From Maribacter sp. (GTDB taxonomy: Bacteria; Bacteroidota; Bacteroidia; Flavobacteriales; Flavobacteriaceae), in assembly GCA_013001935.1 (NCBI GenBank), contig JABDKZ010000046.1:1-9862 (forward strand): a DNA stretch of 9,862 bases, written 5' to 3'. The position numbers were made by a program, and so were the translations under genes. How positions within the stretch are numbered: position 1 is the stretch's first letter; every line of letters starts with the position of its first letter. The notes beneath the pieces were generated by a model. It saw only the letters and a list, made by a program, of their open reading frames with translations, was not told where the DNA came from and did not search any database. Positions 5,372-9,862 of the stretch are shown here, piece after piece.

Positions 5372-6806
5372 CCAATATATTTCCGTACTTGTCGAATATC
5401 GTTAATTCTAAGGGCATTTGTCCCATTGCATGTGTTGCGCAACTCAGACAGGGATCATAGGCCCTTATGGCAACTTCTATCTGATTCATCATGGCTTCGG
5501 TTACTTTGGGCTTACCGCTTATCTCATTTTGGGCCACCCACCGAACAGCTTGGTTCATTGCTTCATTATTATGTGTAGTTGATACAATGAGATTGCAACG
5601 CGTAATGCGATCTTTATCATCTACTTCATAATGGTGAATTAGTGTACCTCGTGGTGCTTCTATAATTCCGATGCCTTCTTCCCTGCGCTTACCTTTTCGT
5701 ACTAGATCGTTACTTAAAATATCATCGTCCTCAAGGATATTTTTCATCATTTCAGCACAGTACAGGATCTCTATCAATCTTGCCCAATGGGTATACATGG
5801 TCATATTATTGATCTTACCATTGGTTGCGGCTTTAAATTCTTGACGTTCTTTTTCCGCCAATGGTGTTTCTATGCCATCACAAATATTGATTCGAGCAAG
5901 TGGGCCCACCCTATTCCATCCTTTCTCCCTACCTATGTGCTTGAGGTAAGGAAATTTTAAATACGACCATTTTTCAACACCTTCATAAAAGTGCTGATTA
6001 TAATCAACATCAGGTACGTCATCCAAGGTAATATTACCCTCTGCATCTGTAGCCCTAAGATTACCATCATACAATTCCAAAAATCCATTTTCTTTTTTAA
6101 CCAAACCTAAATGCCCGGATGGATAATTAGCAAAATCGTCTAGAAAGCTCTTATTTTTTTGATGGTATTCTTTAATAAAATCTATAATCTCAACAGACCA
6201 TTCGATCATGGTATCAATCGATGGAATGTCTTTCCCATCCAGAAAATAACTGCGCTCTTTCACCGAAACTTTCTTATGCACCCCTCCAGGAGTTGTTGCA
6301 ATACCATGTATGCGTTTTCCGGCTACCAATTTTATGATCTCCTGCCCAAATTTACGCATCAATATCCCCTTTTTAGCCAAGGACGGATATTCCATTGCCA
6401 CCCCAACAACGTTTCTTTTTACCGGATCGGCATCATAGCCAAACAACAGGTCGGGAGACGCCAAATAGAAAAAGTGCAATGCATGCGATTGAAACACTTG
6501 TCCGAAGTGCAACAATTTCCTGAGTTTTTGTGCGGGCAATGAAAGATCGTCAGGATCCAACCCTACTATTTGATCTATGGCTTTTGCAGCCGCTAAATGA
6601 TGGCTTACGGGGCATATACCGCATAAACGCTGAACCAATACAGGAGCCTCCCAATAGGGATGACCCTGAATAAATCGCTCAAAACCCCTGAATTCAACAA
6701 CATGGAAAAAGGCATCAGTCACCTTATTTTTATCATCCAAATGAACTGTAACCTTACCATGACCTTCAACTCGGGTAACCGGATCTATTACTAATTTTTG
6801 TGACAT
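5352..6806 (-). CDS. hoxH: HoxH, [NiFe]-hydrogenase large (catalytic) subunit, group 3d-like
   Basis: From the ATG at 6806 the protein is 484 residues; an in-frame TTG at 6812 would add two, and the ATG is preferred because it gives MSQKLVIDPVTRVEGHG, typical of the family. The L1 motif RLCGICPVSHH carries Cys62 and Cys65, and L2 DPCLSCATH carries Cys453, Cys456 and His459; these four Cys bind the Ni-Fe(CN)2CO centre. After His459 there is a 25-residue tail beginning AMGQMPLEL, the extension expected to be removed between His and Ala by the protease encoded next. The RVEGHG segment (12-17) supplies the conserved Glu near the active site. H2 is split here and electrons leave through HoxY. It lies 96 bp after hoxUY, the largest gap in the operon. 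Confidence 0.96.
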   Translation of the reverse strand: MSQKLVIDPVTRVEGHGKVTVHLDDKNKVTDAFFHVVEFRGFERFIQGHPYWEAPVLVQRLCGICPVSHHLAAAKAIDQIVGLDPDDLSLPAQKLRKLLHFGQVFQSHALHFFYLASPDLLFGYDADPVKRNVVGVAMEYPSLAKKGILMRKFGQEIIKLVAGKRIHGIATTPGGVHKKVSVKERSYFLDGKDIPSIDTMIEWSVEIIDFIKEYHQKNKSFLDDFANYPSGHLGLVKKENGFLELYDGNLRATDAEGNITLDDVPDVDYNQHFYEGVEKWSYLKFPYLKHIGREKGWNRVGPLARINICDGIETPLAEKERQEFKAATNGKINNMTMYTHWARLIEILYCAEMMKNILEDDDILSNDLVRKGKRREEGIGIIEAPRGTLIHHYEVDDKDRITRCNLIVSTTHNNEAMNQAVRWVAQNEISGKPKVTEAMMNQIEVAIRAYDPCLSCATHAMGQMPLELTIFDKYGNILDERIRQ

Positions 6807-6902
6807 AATCAACTCGTTATTTTGATGGATCTGGGTCTAAAGTTTATTCACTGTGAAGTGTTTTATAGCTAAATAGGACCGTAGATCAATTACTTTTATT
6901 TA
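6807..6902 (-). other. Intra-operon spacer between hoxUY and hoxH
   Basis: This 96-bp gap is the only sizeable spacer in the otherwise overlapping or tightly packed hydrogenase operon. I find no TAnnTTTG box, no strong hairpin and no copy of the TGACAAATGTCA operator; only a short TCACTGTGA palindrome (6849-6857) stands out. It may serve as a leader for hoxH translation. Confidence 0.4.
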
Positions 6903-8168
6903 TTAATCGTATTTAAATTCGTCGTGTGCGATAGAGAATTCCTCACCCAATAAAATGCTCTTGACTACTTTCCAGATATGCTGTGCATTGGGCGGGCAGC
7001 CTGGAATATAATAATCTATCTTTACGACTTCGTTACACGGATATACGTTGTTCAACAGTTTCGGAATGTCTTCGTGACCAGGCACAACATCGGCGCCAAT
7101 TTCTGTTGTCACCCCATTAAGGTAAGCCTCTTCAAGGCATTCCTGTAACGGAACGAAGTTCCGCATGGCAGGGATACCCCCCATAATGGCACATTCACCA
7201 AAGGCCACTAGGATATCACATTTTTTTCGGAACTCCTGCAGCACATGTACATTCTCAGAATTAGAGCATCCACCTTCTATTAAACCAATATGGCAGCGCT
7301 TTGAAAAATTCTTGATGTCGGTCAAGGGCGATTTGTTAAATTCAGCAATTTCAATAATATCCAACAAGTCGGTATCAATATCCAACAAAGACATATGGCA
7401 ACCAAAACAACCGGCAAGGGAAGTTGTGGCAACTATAAATTTTTCATTATCCTTTTTATGGATATTACTATTTTTTACCTCGGGTTTAATGTCTTTACCC
7501 AGTAGATCGTATTTGCGTTCCCCAAAAGGTTGCTCATGGATCATTCCTTTTACCAAAATTGCGCCTACCGGGCATATATTCATTGCATGGATCGCCTGGG
7601 CTTCGCTTAACTTTTCTTCTTGTTGATAATCGATCTGTACTCTTGTTTTTACCCCTCTGCGTACAAAGGAAAAAACATCTTTACCCTCATCGGTCTTCAC
7701 TTCCTCAACGCATCGCTTACATAAAATGCAACGATTAGACTCCATGATCATGCGTTTGGGATTAAAGTCAACGATTTTATCACTGAACACATGTGGATAT
7801 CGCGTTACGGTTATTCCCATATCATAACCTAGGTTTTGCATATCACAATTACCGCTTTTTTCGCAGGAGGGGCAGAAGTGATTGCCCTCGGCATAGAGCA
7901 TTTCGATAATTGCTTTGCGGTTATCCAAAAGTTCCGGTGTGTTTATTTCAATATCCATACCTTGAGCAACTTTCACCGTACAGCCGGTGGTATCTTTTCC
8001 ATTGACCTTTACGGTGCAAATTCTACATGTACCTAAAGGATTTAAATTACGGAAATAACAGAGTGTTGGAATGTAAACTCCATGTGCTTTGGCAACATCC
8101 ACAAGATTCTTTCCTGCTTCAGCCTGGATGCTTTTACCATCTATTGTTAGGTTTACTAGATTATTCAT
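6903..8168 (-). CDS. hoxUY: HoxU-HoxY fusion: diaphorase electron-relay subunit joined to hydrogenase small subunit
   Basis: A single uninterrupted 421-codon frame covers two subunits that are separate in the classic soluble hydrogenase. Residues 1 to about 230 are HoxU: a [2Fe-2S] ferredoxin domain (Cys37, Cys48, Cys51, Cys63), a His-Cys3 [4Fe-4S] site (His97, Cys99, Cys102, Cys108 in HFCPSCEKSGNC), and a NuoG-like [4Fe-4S] site (Cys147, Cys150, Cys153, Cys199 in NICPVGAIL), ending with the HoxU-like GERKYD. A charged linker of about 20 residues follows. From residue 243 onward it is HoxY: VATTSLAGCFGCHMSLLDID with Cys254 and Cys257, then GEC (Cys326) and PGCPP (Cys391), the ligands of the proximal [4Fe-4S] cluster. 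The lengths equal complete HoxU (about 235) plus a nearly complete HoxY. The start overlaps the hoxF stop by 8 bp (ATGAATAA). The product should sit between the HoxF flavin module and HoxH. Confidence 0.95.
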   Translation of the reverse strand: MNNLVNLTIDGKSIQAEAGKNLVDVAKAHGVYIPTLCYFRNLNPLGTCRICTVKVNGKDTTGCTVKVAQGMDIEINTPELLDNRKAIIEMLYAEGNHFCPSCEKSGNCDMQNLGYDMGITVTRYPHVFSDKIVDFNPKRMIMESNRCILCKRCVEEVKTDEGKDVFSFVRRGVKTRVQIDYQQEEKLSEAQAIHAMNICPVGAILVKGMIHEQPFGERKYDLLGKDIKPEVKNSNIHKKDNEKFIVATTSLAGCFGCHMSLLDIDTDLLDIIEIAEFNKSPLTDIKNFSKRCHIGLIEGGCSNSENVHVLQEFRKKCDILVAFGECAIMGGIPAMRNFVPLQECLEEAYLNGVTTEIGADVVPGHEDIPKLLNNVYPCNEVVKIDYYIPGCPPNAQHIWKVVKSILLGEEFSIAHDEFKYD

Positions 8169-9862
8169 ATTCGGAAGTCATTTCGTTGATAATATTGTCA
8201 TAATCGGCAGTGGCATCCGCGAGATTGAATGCCTTATTGAAATCGGTGTTCTCGGAAAGTCGTTTTTCGAAAACCTCCGGGAATTTAAGTATGGCGTCGT
8301 TTAAGGCGGTCGATGACATCTTGCCCAAACCGCATCGACTGGTTGTTTTGATGATTTTACTCCAATCCTTAATATCTTCGAGATCATTGCGCTCAGCATG
8401 TCCTAAAAGGAGTTTGTTGATCTTTTTGTTCAATAAAAAATTACCCGTTCTACAGGGGACGCATATTCCGCAAGATTCCTCAACAAAAAAGTCTGCCACG
8501 TTTTTTAGAACTTTAAGAAGGTCCCTTTCTTTATTGAATACCATGAATGAACCTCCACTTCTTAAGCCAATTCCTATCATTTTACGGGCATAATCATTTG
8601 AATCCTTAAAATAAAATTGAACTTCCCCTGCCAAAAGGTTTTCACCTGAGATTTCCCGGTCAAAATCTGCCGAAGAAAGACATTCCCCTGCAAATCCGTT
8701 AAAAAGAATGAAGTTTGGATCTTTTGCCTTGATCAGATCTAAAAAGTCCCTGAGTTTCATCCCCCACTCTATTTCATACAATCCCGGTTTTGTACAATCC
8801 CCAGAAACGCTGATTAATTTTGTTCCTGGTGTTACATTGGTGCCCAGGGTTAAATATTTATCAAGTCCCATTTCCAATATTCTAGGAACAGCACATAGCG
8901 TCTCTACATTATTGACCACCGTGGGTTTTCCATTAAATCCCTTATCTACTGGGAAATATTCCCTGGTTCCCGGTTCTCCCCTTTTTCCTTCCATAGAATG
9001 GATCAATGCTGTTTCTTCACCACATACATATGCCCCGGCACCCATATGGATATACATATCAAAATCAAAAGGTATTTTTGCTTTTATTTTTTTACCCAGG
9101 TACCCATTTTTTCGGTACTCGTCCAACAATGATTCAAGTTGATCTTTCAAATACATATACTCTGCCCTAAGATAAATGGCACCTTCTGAAGCTCCGACAG
9201 CATAGGCAGCCATTATCATACCTTCGATAAGCAATTCGGGATGCTCCTGTAATAAAACACGATCTTTAAAAGTACCGGGTTCCCCCTCGTCGGCATTGCA
9301 AATAATATACTTCACATCGGTTTCATTGCGACTGCAAAATTCCCATTTTAGGCCTGTAGGGAAAAACGCCCCGCCACGACCTGTCAATTTTGATTTCTTT
9401 ACGACTTCAATCAATTCCTTGGGGTCAAGATCATTAAGTTTTGATAAGGAAGAGAAATTCTTATAGGGTTTAAAGAATATTGTTCTTTCCTTTTCTGGAG
9501 TATACCGGATATTGGTTTTAGGGATATCACATATCTCGTACGGCATTTTACCGGCCTTCAATTTTGAAACTATGTCAAAAACCTTTTCTGGTGTCAGGTC
9601 AACAAAAGGTTTGAAATTTATTAAACAAGAGGGTTCCTGGTCGCTCAAACCAATGCAAGGAGTTTTAAATAAGCCAAACATTTTGTCATCCGTAACCTTA
9701 CCTAGTTTTACACCAATTGCCTCCTCAAATGCCTTCAGCACTGATTTTCTTCCCGCATATTCAGAGATTATGGCATCGTTGAGATAGATGGTAAAATTAC
9801 CAGAGTGGGTTCTGTGATAAAAGTGATAAAAGGTGATGACCCCTTCGAGTTCCATCCTTGAC
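8161..9862 (-). CDS. hoxF: HoxF, NAD(H)/FMN-binding diaphorase subunit (5' end cut by window edge)
   Basis: The frame stays open to the window edge (Ser-Arg precede the first visible Met at 9855). That Met lies inside the NuoE-like thioredoxin-fold domain (ELEGVITFYHFYH), so the true start is upstream. Numbering from that Met, residues 1 to about 100 are the rest of the NuoE-like domain and about 120 onward the NuoF-like flavoprotein. FMN/NAD motifs are GRGGAFFPTGLKW (159-171), NADEGEPGTFKDR (187-199) and GAGAYVCGEETA (272-283); KPTVVNNVET follows. The [4Fe-4S] ligands are Cys462, Cys465, Cys468 (SCGICVPCRTG) and Cys508. The NuoE-like part shows only Cys67 and Cys77, in place of the full four-Cys [2Fe-2S] set. 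HoxF transfers electrons between the hydrogenase clusters and NAD(P)+ through FMN in the cytoplasm. It overlaps hoxUY by 8 bp; the operon promoter must lie beyond 9862. Confidence 0.95.
   Translation of the reverse strand, partial: SRMELEGVITFYHFYHRTHSGNFTIYLNDAIISEYAGRKSVLKAFEEAIGVKLGKVTDDKMFGLFKTPCIGLSDQEPSCLINFKPFVDLTPEKVFDIVSKLKAGKMPYEICDIPKTNIRYTPEKERTIFFKPYKNFSSLSKLNDLDPKELIEVVKKSKLTGRGGAFFPTGLKWEFCSRNETDVKYIICNADEGEPGTFKDRVLLQEHPELLIEGMIMAAYAVGASEGAIYLRAEYMYLKDQLESLLDEYRKNGYLGKKIKAKIPFDFDMYIHMGAGAYVCGEETALIHSMEGKRGEPGTREYFPVDKGFNGKPTVVNNVETLCAVPRILEMGLDKYLTLGTNVTPGTKLISVSGDCTKPGLYEIEWGMKLRDFLDLIKAKDPNFILFNGFAGECLSSADFDREISGENLLAGEVQFYFKDSNDYARKMIGIGLRSGGSFMVFNKERDLLKVLKNVADFFVEESCGICVPCRTGNFLLNKKINKLLLGHAERNDLEDIKDWSKIIKTTSRCGLGKMSSTALNDAILKFPEVFEKRLSENTDFNKAFNLADATADYDNIINEMTSEYE

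Noticed and set aside
7165..7626. Plus-strand frame of 153 codons
   Set aside because: It lies antisense to the HoxY half of the fusion, which has all expected cluster ligands; it is a shadow frame.
8708..9142. Plus-strand frame of 144 codons within hoxF
   Set aside because: It is antisense to conserved FMN/NAD-binding segments of HoxF and has no domain signal of its own.

Overview
The window looks like a chromosomal segment of a Bacteroidota bacterium, most probably a marine-type Flavobacteriia. The DNA is AT-rich, genes lack clear Shine-Dalgarno sequences and start after A-rich leaders, two promoter boxes of the Bacteroidota TAnnTTTG type can be placed, and an OmpP1/FadL/TodX outer-membrane protein of flavobacterial style is present. 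Taxonomy is an inference from these traits.

Layout: (1) Positions 1-1124, minus strand: a FadL-family outer-membrane channel, truncated by the left edge. (2) 1125-1504: a divergent control region with three near-identical dyads sharing the core ACAAATGT. The two outer dyads have the form TATGACA-AA-TGTCATA. Each lies exactly 29.5 bp from a TAATTTT(G/A) box, one box pointing to fadL and the other to the sulfur genes. This is the geometry expected of a Crp/Fnr-type activator. (3) 1505-3604, plus strand: a three-gene operon with an SQR-like flavoprotein, a single-cysteine DsrC/TusE protein and a DsrE-family protein, closed by a strong hairpin terminator at 3626-3653. (4) 3751-9862, minus strand, convergent to the sulfur operon: a group 3d-like NAD-coupled [NiFe]-hydrogenase operon. 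In transcription order it reads hoxF (5' end beyond the window), a fused hoxU-hoxY gene, hoxH, a HoxW-like maturation protease, hypB with a long histidine-rich nickel region, and hypC.

The hydrogenase genes encode a complete soluble H2:NAD(P)+ oxidoreductase. HoxF carries the FMN/NAD(H) site, HoxU the electron-relay clusters, HoxY the proximal [4Fe-4S] cluster and HoxH the Ni-Fe site. The protease processes HoxH, and HypB/HypC serve Ni insertion and Fe(CN)2CO delivery. HypA, HypD, HypE and HypF are not in the window. The sulfur operon looks like a sulfane-sulfur capture and relay route: a flavoenzyme, a persulfide carrier (DsrE family) and a TusE/DsrC acceptor.

The most notable points are the HoxU-HoxY fusion, the SQR-TusE-DsrE trio without visible dsrAB or sHdr genes, and the identical operator-to-promoter spacing on both sides of the divergent control region. 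Functional coupling between the hydrogenase and the sulfur module is suggested only by adjacency.
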